Source: Janthinobacterium lividum (GTDB lineage Bacteria; Pseudomonadota; Gammaproteobacteria; Burkholderiales; Burkholderiaceae_D). Taken from it: a stretch of DNA of 64,000 nt. Location: NCBI RefSeq assembly GCF_034424625.1, contig NZ_CP139976.1, forward strand, positions 372,001-436,000, written 5' to 3'. The position numbers and the translations under genes are program-made. Of the stretch, positions 30,221 to 39,561 are shown in pieces; position 1 is the stretch's first letter; each line of letters begins with the position of its first letter. The notes under the pieces are model-generated. The model was not told the DNA's origin, did not search any database, and saw only the letters and a program-made list of their open reading frames with translations.

Positions 30221-30984
30221 TGCATCTGCTGCGCAATGCGCGCGGCATGTGCGTGGCCATCGACGCGCACGATGCCAGCGTGCGGGCCTGGTGGGCGCCC
30301 GACCGCTATGGCCGTCTGGCCGATGTGCTGGGCGCAGTGCCCCCGGCGGCGCGTGCGTCCACGGGCTGGCAGTGCGCGCCGCCAAACGACGGCCACTTGC
30401 GGCTGCATCTGGCGCAAGATGGTCTGTCGGTGCGCCTGGCCTACCGGCTTGACGACGATGGCAGCCTGCACCTCGATTGCGCCGCCACGGCCGAGGCGGC
30501 TTCCTGTTTCGCTCTTGCCGCGCCCCTGTTCAATCTGCAGGGCGGCCGTGCCGGCGTGGGCGACCATGTACTGCGCCTGGCCGCCGACCGCTACCGGCCT
30601 GGTGGACACTCGTGCAGCGCTCCGCTCGATGTGGCGGGCAGTGCGTTCGACTTCCGTCACGCGGCGCCGCTCGCTTCGCGCCTGGCCTGGCCCGCGCTGG
30701 CGCAATCGCCGGGATTCCGGCATGACTTTTACTGGACGGGCAGCGGCCAGCTGCGCGAGGCGGCACGGGTTGCCGACCCCGCGTCGGGCCGGGTCTTGCG
30801 TTTTTCCAGCACCCAGGACAGCTGCCATCTGTATTCCGATGCGCGCTGTTTTTCCCTGCTGGCGCAGGACGTGCAACTGCAGCCGGGAGAGGCGAGGCGC
30901 TTCAACCTTGCCTACCGTTTGGGCGTGCAGGATATCGATGCGTTTGACATATCCGAACCGGTATCAATGATGTCAAATAAGTGA
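30217..30984 (+). CDS. Aldose 1-epimerase-like protein lacking the expected catalytic residues
   Basis: A 255-residue protein of the galactose-mutarotase fold, shorter than typical epimerases (about 300-350 aa). The family pattern NH-x-YF-N-L...H-x-L-x-L-x-A-x-x-Y-x-P appears as AAPLFNLQGG...DHVLRLAADRYRP, so the catalytic His position reads Ala. The C-terminal Glu position also appears as Gln. It may be a sugar-binding or non-canonical epimerase. It overlaps xylR by 4 nt. Confidence 0.7.
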   Translation: MMHLLRNARGMCVAIDAHDASVRAWWAPDRYGRLADVLGAVPPAARASTGWQCAPPNDGHLRLHLAQDGLSVRLAYRLDDDGSLHLDCAATAEAASCFALAAPLFNLQGGRAGVGDHVLRLAADRYRPGGHSCSAPLDVAGSAFDFRHAAPLASRLAWPALAQSPGFRHDFYWTGSGQLREAARVADPASGRVLRFSSTQDSCHLYSDARCFSLLAQDVQLQPGEARRFNLAYRLGVQDIDAFDISEPVSMMSNK

Positions 30985-31068
30985 TTGGTCAGATATGCGG
31001 GGCAGTTCTACCATGGGGTAGTTTTTCCCTCATTTATTTTTGTCCTGACCGACGCTGCGAACCTGCCC

Positions 31069-32082
31069 ATGAACATACTCACCATCGATGCCGGCACTAC
31101 CAATACGCGTACCTTGCTGTGGCGCGCGGGCGCCGTCGTCGCCCAGGCGCAGCTGGAAACGGGCGTGCGCAATACCGCCATCGATGGCCATAACGGCGCG
31201 CTGAAACAGGCGCTGCGCGACACCATCGCCAGCGTGCTGGCCGGTGCCGGCATCGCGCCATCCGAGGTGGACCTGGCGCTGGCGTCTGGCATGATCACTT
31301 CGCCCATGGGCGTGCGGGAAGTGCCGCATTTGCCGGCGCCTGCCGGCCTGGCCCAGCTGGCGCAAGGCATGCAGGCGGTGGACTTGCCCGACGTGCTGGC
31401 GCAGCCCCTGTGGCTGATTCCCGGCGTGCGCAACCAGCATGGCGCCGTCGGCCTGCATAACGTCGAAGCGATGGACATGATGCGCGGCGAAGAGACGGAA
31501 GTCGTCGCGCTGCTCGAGCGCCTGCAGTTGCGGGGCGCGGCGACCCTGATCATGCCCGGCTCGCATACCAAACTGATCAGCGTGGACGAGCAGCGCCGCA
31601 TCCTCGGCTGCAGCACCACCATCGCGGGCGAGCTGCTGCAGGCGATCACGCAGCACACCCTGATCAAGCAATCGGTCGACGGCGGATTTGCCCAGACCCT
31701 GGTGCCGAAAATGCTGCTGGCCGGCGCGGCAGCGGCGCAAAAAACGGGGCTGGCGCGCGCCTGCTTCAGCGTGCGCACCCTGGGCCAGTTCAGCGCTGTC
31801 GAATGCAATGAGCGGGCCAATTTCCTGATGGGTGCCGTCCTCAGCGGCGACCTGCTGGCGCTGCGCAACAGCACCGCCATCCAGATGCGGCCCGATACGC
31901 CGCTCGTCATTACCGGTAAACCCATGCTGCGCCAGGCGCTCGGGCTGCTGATCGAAGAACACGGATTTTTTTATGGCAAGCGCATCATCGTTGACGACCA
32001 GCAGCAAGCCAATCTGGCCGGTCACGGTGCGCTGCTGATCGCCGCCTCGCGCGGCTTGATTTCCCCGCAGGAGACAGTATGA
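31069..32082 (+). CDS. dgoK: 2-keto-3-deoxy-galactonokinase
   Basis: A 337-residue DgoK-family kinase with the N-terminal phosphate loop ILTIDAGTTNTR and the motifs MPGSHTK and VDGGFAQ. It phosphorylates 2-keto-3-deoxy-galactonate (or a related deoxy acid) for cleavage by the aldolase at 34733. The ATG at 31069 was preferred over 30985 because it starts directly at the conserved loop. It overlaps the next gene by 4 nt. Confidence 0.9.
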   Translation: MNILTIDAGTTNTRTLLWRAGAVVAQAQLETGVRNTAIDGHNGALKQALRDTIASVLAGAGIAPSEVDLALASGMITSPMGVREVPHLPAPAGLAQLAQGMQAVDLPDVLAQPLWLIPGVRNQHGAVGLHNVEAMDMMRGEETEVVALLERLQLRGAATLIMPGSHTKLISVDEQRRILGCSTTIAGELLQAITQHTLIKQSVDGGFAQTLVPKMLLAGAAAAQKTGLARACFSVRTLGQFSAVECNERANFLMGAVLSGDLLALRNSTAIQMRPDTPLVITGKPMLRQALGLLIEEHGFFYGKRIIVDDQQQANLAGHGALLIAASRGLISPQETV

Positions 32083-33809
32083 GCAGCAACAAGAACAAGC
32101 GTCCCTTGCGTTCGCAAGCGTGGTTTGGCGGCGACGACAAGGACAGTTTTATTCACCGCAGCTGGATGAAGAACCAGGGCTATCCCAGCGACGCCTTCGA
32201 TGGCCGTCCCGTCATCGGCATCTGCAATACCTGGTCCGAGCTGACGCCCTGCAATGGCCATTTCCGCGACCTGGCCGAGATGGTCAAGCGCGGCGTGCTC
32301 GAAGCGGGCGGCTTTCCCGTCGAATTTCCCGTCATGTCGCTGGGCGAGACGAATCTGCGTCCGACGGCCATGCTGTTCCGTAACCTGGCCAGCATGGATG
32401 TGGAAGAATCGATCCGCGCCAACCCGATCGACGGGGTGGTGTTGCTGACGGGCTGCGACAAGACCACCCCGGCCCTGCTGATGGGCGCGGCCAGCGTGGA
32501 CTTGCCGACCATCGTGCTGTCGGGCGGTCCCATGTTGAACGGGAATTACCGCGGCAAACCGATCGGTTCAGGCACGGACGTATGGAAGTTTTCCGAAGAC
32601 GTGCGGGCAGGGCGCATGACCTCAAACGAATTCAAGCAGGCCGAATCGTGCATGTCGCGCTCCGCCGGTCACTGCATGACGATGGGCACGGCTTCCACCA
32701 TGGCCAGCATGGTCGAAGCGCTGGGCGTGACCTTGCCCGGCAACGCGGCCATTCCCGCCGTCGATGCGCGCCGCAAGCTGCAGGCGCAACTGACGGGCCG
32801 GCGCATCGTCGATATGGTGCATGAAGACCTGAAACTGTCGCAGATCCTCACGCGCGAAGCGTTTGAAAACGCCATCATGGTCAACGGCGCCATCGGCGGC
32901 TCGACCAATGCCGTGATCCACCTGCTGGCCATCGCCGGGCGCATCGGCGTGGACATGCGCCTGGGTGACTGGGACCGCCTGGGCCGCGACATTCCCTGCC
33001 TGCTGAACCTGATGCCGTCGGGCCAGTACCTGATGGAAGATTTTTACTATGCGGGCGGCCTGCCCGTGATCATCCGCGATCTGCTGGGCAAATTGCATGG
33101 CGAGGCGCTCACCGTCACGGGCGCCAGCATGGCCGTCAACGTGGCCGAAGCGGAAAATTTCAATCCCGAGGTGATCACGCCGCTGGCGCAGCCCTTCAAG
33201 GACGAAGGCGGCATCGCCGTCCTGCATGGCAACCTGGCCCCGCGCGGCGCCGTCATCAAGCCGTCGGCCGCTTCGCCGGAACTGATGCAGCACCGTGGCC
33301 GCGCCGTCGTCTTCAACAGCATCGAGCATTATAAAAAGCGCGTCGACGATCCCGCGCTCGATATCGACGCCAGCTGCGTGATGGTGCTGCAAAATTGCGG
33401 CCCGCAGGGCTATCCGGGCATGGCGGAAGTGGGCAATATGGGACTGCCGAAAAAACTGCTGGAGCAGGGCGTGCGCGACATGGTGCGCATCTCGGACGCG
33501 CGCATGAGCGGCACGGCTTACGGCACGGTGGTGCTGCACGTGGCGCCGGAAGCGGCCGTGGGCGGGCCGCTGGCATTGGTGCGCGATGGCGACATGATTG
33601 AACTGGATGTGGCGGGGCGCCGCTTGCACCTGGACGTCGACGAGGCCGAACTGGCGCGGCGGCGCGCCGAGTGGAGCGCGCCGCCGCCGGCCATGAAGGG
33701 CGGCTACCAGTCGATGTATATCAAGCACGTGACGCAGGCCGACGAAGGCGCGGACCTGGACTTTCTCGTCGGCTGCCGCGGCTCGGCGGTTCCGCGCGAA
33801 TCACACTGA
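32079..33809 (+). CDS. IlvD/Edd-family sugar-acid dehydratase (L-arabinonate/galactonate type)
   Basis: A 576-residue Fe-S dehydratase. LTGCDKTTPALLMGAAS and SRSAGHCMTMGTAST carry the cluster Cys and Mg-binding residues, and SDARMSGTAYGTV is near the end. Length and sequence resemble L-arabinonate dehydratases, a different subgroup from the XylD-like gene at 23086. Together they cover at least two aldonates. Substrate assignment is tentative. Confidence 0.85.
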   Translation: MSSNKNKRPLRSQAWFGGDDKDSFIHRSWMKNQGYPSDAFDGRPVIGICNTWSELTPCNGHFRDLAEMVKRGVLEAGGFPVEFPVMSLGETNLRPTAMLFRNLASMDVEESIRANPIDGVVLLTGCDKTTPALLMGAASVDLPTIVLSGGPMLNGNYRGKPIGSGTDVWKFSEDVRAGRMTSNEFKQAESCMSRSAGHCMTMGTASTMASMVEALGVTLPGNAAIPAVDARRKLQAQLTGRRIVDMVHEDLKLSQILTREAFENAIMVNGAIGGSTNAVIHLLAIAGRIGVDMRLGDWDRLGRDIPCLLNLMPSGQYLMEDFYYAGGLPVIIRDLLGKLHGEALTVTGASMAVNVAEAENFNPEVITPLAQPFKDEGGIAVLHGNLAPRGAVIKPSAASPELMQHRGRAVVFNSIEHYKKRVDDPALDIDASCVMVLQNCGPQGYPGMAEVGNMGLPKKLLEQGVRDMVRISDARMSGTAYGTVVLHVAPEAAVGGPLALVRDGDMIELDVAGRRLHLDVDEAELARRRAEWSAPPPAMKGGYQSMYIKHVTQADEGADLDFLVGCRGSAVPRESH

Positions 33810-33822
33810 AAAACAAGGAAAA

Positions 33823-34719
33823 ATGATGGGGACACAGGCCCAACTACTGGTCGATGCGCAGAATTTTTTGGGCGAGGGCGTGCGCTGGTGCGAACGCAGC
33901 GGCCGCGTTTTCTGGACGAATATCGAAGGCTGCCAGCTGCATGCGCTGGTGCTGGACACGGGGGAGCGCCAGAGCTGGGCCATGCCCGAGCGCCTGGCGT
34001 GCTTCGCGCTGACGGAGAGCGACGATGTGCTGTTGCTGGGACTGGCTTCCGGACTGGCCTGGTTTGACGCGCGCAGCGGGGCCGTCACGCGCTTGCACAC
34101 GGTGGAGGGGGACTTGCCCATGACGCGCCTGAACGATGGCCGCTGCGACCGCCAGGGACGCTTTGTCTTCGGCACGCTCGATGAACGCCCGTGCCGCGAT
34201 GCGATCGCCAGCTTTTATCGCCTCAACCTGGACTTGACCCTGGAGCGCTTGCCGCTGCCGCAGATCGCCATCTCGAACAGCATCTGCTTCAGCGTCGACG
34301 GCACGGCCATGTACTTCTGCGATTCGATGAAAAAGGCGATCTATCGCTGGGATGATTACCTGGGGGGCGACGCCAGCCGGGTGCGCGTGTTTGCCGTGCT
34401 CGATCCGGGGCCGGGCGCCGCCGATGGCGCCACCATCGACGCGGATGACTACCTGTGGAGCGCGCAGTGGGGCGCCGGCAGGGTCTTGCGCTTCGCGCCG
34501 GACGGCAGCGTCGAGCGCAAGATCAGCCTGCCCGTCTCGCAGCCCAGCTGCGTGAGCCTGGGCGGGCCGCACTACGATGAATTGTTCGTCACGACGGCGC
34601 AGGAGAGCTTGAGCCCGGCCCAGCTGGAGAGCGAACCGCTGGCCGGGGGATTGTTTCATGCGCGCCAGGTGGGCGTGCGCGGTTTGCCGGAAGTGCGCTT
34701 TGGCGCCCTGCCGGCCTGA
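33823..34719 (+). CDS. SMP-30/gluconolactonase-family sugar lactonase
   Basis: A 298-residue beta-propeller lactonase. An N-terminal metal Glu lies in FLGEGVRW, a mid-protein Asn in RLNDGRCDRQGRF and an Asp-containing DGATIDADDYLW segment. It hydrolyses the aldonolactone made by the dehydrogenase to the aldonate. Good AAGGAA ribosome site; the start could be 33823 or the adjacent ATG at 33826. Confidence 0.88.
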   Translation: MMGTQAQLLVDAQNFLGEGVRWCERSGRVFWTNIEGCQLHALVLDTGERQSWAMPERLACFALTESDDVLLLGLASGLAWFDARSGAVTRLHTVEGDLPMTRLNDGRCDRQGRFVFGTLDERPCRDAIASFYRLNLDLTLERLPLPQIAISNSICFSVDGTAMYFCDSMKKAIYRWDDYLGGDASRVRVFAVLDPGPGAADGATIDADDYLWSAQWGAGRVLRFAPDGSVERKISLPVSQPSCVSLGGPHYDELFVTTAQESLSPAQLESEPLAGGLFHARQVGVRGLPEVRFGALPA

Positions 34720-34732
34720 CAGGAGAGAGCAA

Positions 34733-35386
34733 ATGCAGAAGCACACGGTTTTCGAGGGCATTATCGAACGGGGCATGGTCGGCATCGTGCGCGCCTCTTC
34801 GGCGCAGGCGGCCGTGCAGATTGCCGAGGCATGTATCGCCGGCGGCATCACGGCGCTGGAAGTAGCGTTCACCACGCCCGATACCCTGGGCGTGCTGCGC
34901 ACCCTGCGCGAACGCCATGGTCATGACGTGCTGCTGGGCGCGGGCACGGTGCTCGATACGGAGACGGCGCGCGCCGCCATCCTGGCCGGTGCCCAATTCA
35001 TCATCTCGCCCGGCGTGAACGTGGAGACCATCACGCTGTGCCAGCGCTACCAGGTGCTGTCCATGCCGGGGGCGATGACGCCGACGGAGATCGTCACGGC
35101 CCTGCAGGCCGGTGCCGACATCGTCAAGGTCTTCCCCGCCGAGATGTTCGGTCCCGCCTACATCAAGGCCCTGCGCGCGCCCCTGCCGCAAGCGCCGCTG
35201 ATGCCCACGGGCGGCGTGACGGTGGAAAACCTGCATGCATGGTTTGCCAGCGGCGCCGTGGCCGTGGGTATCGGCAGCAGCCTGAGTGGCCCGGGCGCCA
35301 CGGGAGATTACGCGGCCGTGACGGCGCGCGCGCAAGCCTTCGTGGCGAAGATGGCGGCCGTGCGTAAGGCTAAGTCTTCTGGCTAG
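34733..35386 (+). CDS. dgoA: 2-dehydro-3-deoxy-phosphogalactonate/phosphogluconate aldolase
   Basis: A 217-residue KDPG-type class I aldolase. GIVRASSAQAA opens the barrel; the Schiff-base lysine is in DIVKVFPAEMFGP and the phosphate site in PTGGVTVEN. It cleaves the DgoK product into pyruvate and glyceraldehyde 3-phosphate. GGAGAG precedes the ATG; an in-frame extension into the lactonase gene was rejected. It is the last gene of the sugar operon. Confidence 0.9.
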   Translation: MQKHTVFEGIIERGMVGIVRASSAQAAVQIAEACIAGGITALEVAFTTPDTLGVLRTLRERHGHDVLLGAGTVLDTETARAAILAGAQFIISPGVNVETITLCQRYQVLSMPGAMTPTEIVTALQAGADIVKVFPAEMFGPAYIKALRAPLPQAPLMPTGGVTVENLHAWFASGAVAVGIGSSLSGPGATGDYAAVTARAQAFVAKMAAVRKAKSSG

Positions 35387-35452
35387 CTCCCGGCGGGACG
35401 GGAATCTGCTACGCTAGGCGGGCAATGTCGCACGCCTAACTACGACCCGAAT

Positions 35453-35875
35453 ATGCCCAACATCGCCCGCATCCTGCAAGACAGCCGCATCATCGCCATC
35501 GTCGGCATGTCCGACAAGCCCGAACGCGCCAGCCATGAAGTGGCCGACTACCTGTTGCAGCAGGGCTACCGCGTATTGCCCGTCAATCCGGCCCTCGCCG
35601 GGCGCGATGTGCTGGGGCAGCGCGCCTATGCCACCCTGACGGAGGCTGCGGCAGCCGTGGCGCCGGCGCGCATCGACATCGTCGATTGCTTCCGCAAGTC
35701 GGCAGACATCCTGCCCATCGCCGAGGAAGCCATTGCCGTCAAGGCCGGCTGCCTGTGGCTGCAGCTCGATGTCGTCAACGAACAGGCGGCGCAACTGGCA
35801 CGGGCGGCGGGGCTGGAGGTGGTGATGGACCATTGCACAAAAATCGAGCACCGCAAGCTGGCGGTGGCGGCATGA
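35453..35875 (+). CDS. CoA-binding domain protein (YccU-like)
   Basis: A 140-residue Rossmann-fold CoA-binding protein. It has the opening IAIVGMSDKPERASHEVA and the conserved VDCFRKSADI and WLQLDVVNEQA segments typical of the family. A physiological role is not established for these single-domain proteins. It overlaps the PPK2 gene by 4 nt. Confidence 0.85.
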   Translation: MPNIARILQDSRIIAIVGMSDKPERASHEVADYLLQQGYRVLPVNPALAGRDVLGQRAYATLTEAAAAVAPARIDIVDCFRKSADILPIAEEAIAVKAGCLWLQLDVVNEQAAQLARAAGLEVVMDHCTKIEHRKLAVAA

Positions 35876-36714
35876 AGGCGCGCACACAATTTCGTGCCGG
35901 CAAGGATTTTGAGCTGAACGAGGATTTCGCCGGCAAGCGCCTGCTGGGCGCCGCCACCAAGGCGGCGAACAAGAAGCTGACGGCAGCCCAGTGCAAGGCC
36001 CTGGACCGCGAGGAAACCGTGGCCCTGACGGCGCAGATCGCCGAGTGCCAGAGCATGCTGTATGCGCAGCACAAAAAGAAGGTGCTGCTGGTCTTGCAGG
36101 GCATGGATACGTCGGGCAAGGATGGCACGGTCAAGGCGATCTTCAGCAATATCAATCCGATGGGCATCCGCGCCGTGGCGTTCAAGGGGCCTACCGATAT
36201 CGAACTGGCGCACGATTACCTGTGGCGCGTGCACCAGCACGTGCCCGTCAAGGGCGAGATCGCCATCTTCAACCGCAGCCATTACGAGGATGTGCTGATC
36301 ACGCGCGTGCAGGACATGATCGAGAAGGCCGAATGCCAGCGCCGCTACGCGCAGATCCGCGATTTCGAGCGCATGCTGAGCGAAACAGGCACCGTCATCC
36401 TGAAAATCTTCCTGCATATCTCGAAGGACGAGCAGCGCGGACGGCTGCAGGAGCGGCTCGACGATCCCGACCGCCAGTGGAAGTTCGACCCCAACGATAT
36501 CGCCCAGCGCAAGAAGTGGGATGGCTACCAGCGCGCCTATGAAACGGCGATCCGCGAGACGGATGCCGACCACGCGCCGTGGTACGTGGTGCCATCGAAC
36601 TCCAAGACGCAGCGCAACCTGGTGGTGGCGTCCCTGCTGCTGGAAACCCTGCAGGGCATGAAGCTGGAATACCCGGCGCCGGACCCGAAACTGTCGTCTT
36701 TCAAGGTCGAGTAG
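35872..36714 (+). CDS. ppk2: Polyphosphate kinase 2 family protein
   Basis: A 280-residue PPK2-type phosphotransferase. It has the P-loop-like LQGMDTSGKDGTVKAIF, the HYEDVL element and the lid motif. Such enzymes use polyphosphate to phosphorylate nucleotides. The single-domain form uses ADP, GDP or AMP depending on subclass, which cannot be fixed here. The ATG at 35872 overlaps the CoA-binding gene stop. Confidence 0.9.
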   Translation: MKARTQFRAGKDFELNEDFAGKRLLGAATKAANKKLTAAQCKALDREETVALTAQIAECQSMLYAQHKKKVLLVLQGMDTSGKDGTVKAIFSNINPMGIRAVAFKGPTDIELAHDYLWRVHQHVPVKGEIAIFNRSHYEDVLITRVQDMIEKAECQRRYAQIRDFERMLSETGTVILKIFLHISKDEQRGRLQERLDDPDRQWKFDPNDIAQRKKWDGYQRAYETAIRETDADHAPWYVVPSNSKTQRNLVVASLLLETLQGMKLEYPAPDPKLSSFKVE

Positions 36715-36794
36715 TTCCGCGCATCGCCTGCGGAATCGGCCGCGCTGTGGCATAGTATCCCTCGTCGATAATTCAAACCAGACCGGAGATCCAT

Positions 36795-38249
36795 ATGCTG
36801 CAGTTGAAAGATCCTACCTTGTTGCGTCACCAGGCTTACGTGAATGGAGCCTGGGCGGATGCCGATGGTGGCCAGACGATTAATGTGAGCAATCCCGCCA
36901 CGGGCGAGCATATCGGCACGGTGCCCCTGATGGGCGCAGCCGAGACGCGCCGCGCCATCGAGGCGGCCAATGCCGCCTGGCCCGCCTGGCGCAAGAAGAC
37001 GGCCAAGGAGCGCGCGGCCGTGCTGCGCCGCTGGCATGACCTGATCCTGGAAAACGCCGACGACCTGGCGCTGATCATGACCACCGAGCAGGGCAAGCCC
37101 CTGCCGGAAGCGAAAGGCGAAGTGCAGTTCGGCGCCTCGTTCATCGAGTGGTTTGCGGAAGAAGGCAAGCGCGTGGCGGGCGATACCCTGCAATCGCCGT
37201 GGCCAGACCGCCGCCTGGTCATCACCAAGGAGCCGATCGGCGTATGCGCCGCCATCACGCCGTGGAACTTCCCCGCCGCCATGATCACCCGCAAAGTCGG
37301 CCCGGCCCTGGCTGCCGGCTGCCCGATGGTCCTGAAACCGGCCGAAGCGACGCCGTTTTCCGCGCTGGCGCTGGCCGTGCTGGCCGAGCGCGCAGGCGTG
37401 CCTGCGGGCGTGTTCAGCATCGTCACGGGCGCGCCGAAAGACATCGGCGGCGAAATGACGTCGAACCCCATCGTGCGCAAGCTGACGTTTACGGGTTCGA
37501 CCCAGGTGGGCCGCCTGCTGGCGGAACAGTGTGCGCCGACGATCAAGAAGCTGTCGCTGGAACTGGGTGGCAATGCGCCATTCATCGTCTTCGACGACGC
37601 CGACCTGGACGCTGCCGTGGAAGGCGCCATCGCCTCGAAATACCGCAATGCGGGCCAGACTTGCGTCTGCGCCAACCGCCTGTACGTGCAGGACAGCGTG
37701 TATGACGCGTTTGCCGACAAGCTGGTAGCCGCCGTGGCCAAGCTGAAGGTCGGCAATGGCATCGAGGCGGGCGTCACGCAAGGCCCGCTGATCGACGCCA
37801 AGGCTGTCGCCAAGGTGGAAGAACACGTGGCCGACGCGCTGGGCAAGGGGGGCCGCCTGCTGGCCGGCGGCAAGCGCCATGCGCTGGGTAACGGCTTCTT
37901 CGAGCCGACCATCATCGCCGATGTGACGAACGACATGCGCGTGGCGACCGAGGAAACCTTCGGCCCGCTGGCGCCCCTGTTCCGCTTCAAGACGGACGAT
38001 GAAGTGATCGCCCTGGCCAACAACACGGAATTCGGCCTGGCCGCCTACTTCTATTCGCGCGACATCGGCCGCATCTGGCGCGTGGCCGAAGGCCTGGAAA
38101 CGGGCATGGTCGGCGTCAACACGGGCCTGATCTCGAACGAGATCGCGCCCTTCGGCGGCGTCAAGCAATCGGGCCTGGGCCGTGAAGGGTCGACCTACGG
38201 TATCGAAGATTATTTAGTCATTAAATACATCTGCATGGGCGGTATTTAA
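36795..38249 (+). CDS. gabD: NAD(P)-dependent succinate-semialdehyde dehydrogenase family enzyme
   Basis: A 484-residue aldehyde dehydrogenase. It has the GabD opening segments, TPWNFPAAMITRK, LELGGNAPFIVF (catalytic Glu) and the nucleophile Cys in NAGQTCVCANR. The closest named function is succinate-semialdehyde dehydrogenase. Some members of this group oxidise 2-oxoglutarate semialdehyde, so it may finish the Weimberg branch of the upstream sugar island. GGAG precedes the start. Confidence 0.9.
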   Translation: MLQLKDPTLLRHQAYVNGAWADADGGQTINVSNPATGEHIGTVPLMGAAETRRAIEAANAAWPAWRKKTAKERAAVLRRWHDLILENADDLALIMTTEQGKPLPEAKGEVQFGASFIEWFAEEGKRVAGDTLQSPWPDRRLVITKEPIGVCAAITPWNFPAAMITRKVGPALAAGCPMVLKPAEATPFSALALAVLAERAGVPAGVFSIVTGAPKDIGGEMTSNPIVRKLTFTGSTQVGRLLAEQCAPTIKKLSLELGGNAPFIVFDDADLDAAVEGAIASKYRNAGQTCVCANRLYVQDSVYDAFADKLVAAVAKLKVGNGIEAGVTQGPLIDAKAVAKVEEHVADALGKGGRLLAGGKRHALGNGFFEPTIIADVTNDMRVATEETFGPLAPLFRFKTDDEVIALANNTEFGLAAYFYSRDIGRIWRVAEGLETGMVGVNTGLISNEIAPFGGVKQSGLGREGSTYGIEDYLVIKYICMGGI

Positions 38250-38255
38250 GGTCGC

Positions 38256-39380
38256 CTAGCGCGAGCCGCGGCGCGCGGCGAGGCGGTCGAGCATGCCCTT
38301 GACCGCTTCCATCTGCGTGCCGCTCTTGCGGTAGAAATCCGGGTCGATCGGATTGATGCTGGTGTAGCCCCAGAAATCCCAGCAGCCTTTCGGGTTGTAC
38401 GGGTAGACGGGGCTCGGTTCGGCCTGCGGATACAGCACGATGATCTTGTTGGCGTCCGCCACCTGGTTGTAGCCGGTGCTGGTATAGAAACGGTCGCCGA
38501 TGGCCTGCGTCGTTTGCAGGCAGCCGTGGAACACCACGTGCACGCGGCAGCTCTCGCTGTCGCAGGCTTTCGGGATGTAGGCGTAGCCTGTATTGTTCAT
38601 ACTCGAGTACGCGTTCTGGATGAAGGCGCGCTGGTTGAAGGATATCAACTTGCCCGTCAGGGTGGTCGACGAGGGCTGCAGGTCCGGATACAGGTGCTGC
38701 AGGATGTCGCGCGCCTGCACGAAGTCGCAGTCATTGATGAAGGGCGACGCCGTTACATCGCAAGCCTTGTCCTGGTTGTTGTCCGTGATGATGGCATGGC
38801 CCGCCCCGACCGTGTCGACGAAGCGGATCTGCTCGGCCGGCGTGCCCGCCAATGCATAGAATTTTCCCACCTGCTCCACCACCGGCCGCGTCACGGTCTG
38901 GTCTTTCGTTCCGCTGAACAGATATACGCGCTGGCGTTTCAGGTTGGCCGTGTCGTCGATGAGACGGGCGCGCGCAAAATCGTTCGCTGCGCGCAGCAAT
39001 TCGCTGGCTACGGGTGGCGCCACCTGCGCGCTGCCCGGATTCATGCAGGTGGTCAGGGCATTCGTCAGGTAGGGAATGTAGGGGAAACGGCCTGGCTGGC
39101 CCGAGCAGAAATACGGGCCGCCCGCAATGATGCCTGCGCCGGCCACCGTGGCCGAGTAGGCGACGGCAAATTGCGCCGCCATGAAGCCGCCCGAGGACAG
39201 GCCGGATACGGTGGTCTGGCTCAGGTCGGCCTGGTAGCCGGGCAGGGCGGGGGCGTCCCTGGTCGCGGCGGGCTTGACGGCTTTGGCCGTCGTGGCGGCG
39301 TGCGCGCCGCCTGGCGCCAGGATGAGCAGGCTGGCTGCCAGCAGGACGGAGGGTAGTACGGTCAGGTGCGGGAAGGGCAT
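38256..39380 (-). CDS. Secreted PHB depolymerase-like esterase
   Basis: A 374-residue protein with a signal peptide (MPFPHLTVLPSVLLAA, cut near GAHA). The lipase box GLSSGGF follows the mature N-terminus. It resembles extracellular short-chain poly(3-hydroxybutyrate) depolymerases. The ATG at 39380 with GGAG was chosen over the upstream start at 39458, which would bury the signal. It is convergent with gabD, 6 bp apart, with no terminator visible. Confidence 0.85.
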   Translation of the reverse strand: MPFPHLTVLPSVLLAASLLILAPGGAHAATTAKAVKPAATRDAPALPGYQADLSQTTVSGLSSGGFMAAQFAVAYSATVAGAGIIAGGPYFCSGQPGRFPYIPYLTNALTTCMNPGSAQVAPPVASELLRAANDFARARLIDDTANLKRQRVYLFSGTKDQTVTRPVVEQVGKFYALAGTPAEQIRFVDTVGAGHAIITDNNQDKACDVTASPFINDCDFVQARDILQHLYPDLQPSSTTLTGKLISFNQRAFIQNAYSSMNNTGYAYIPKACDSESCRVHVVFHGCLQTTQAIGDRFYTSTGYNQVADANKIIVLYPQAEPSPVYPYNPKGCWDFWGYTSINPIDPDFYRKSGTQMEAVKGMLDRLAARRGSR

Positions 39381-39561
39381 GGCGACTCCACAGGGCAAGA
39401 AAAGGGACAGGAAGGCCGAGCATAGGTAAAAAAACTGTGCGCTGGGCAAGTACTGCACTGTCGTTGATGTCGCTCAAGCAATCGCTGTTGTTGTCCGTCT
39501 CATACGCGCGCGCGGCGTTTGACATAGAATGGTTTTTTTCCGTTCAACCATGGTGCCCTTC

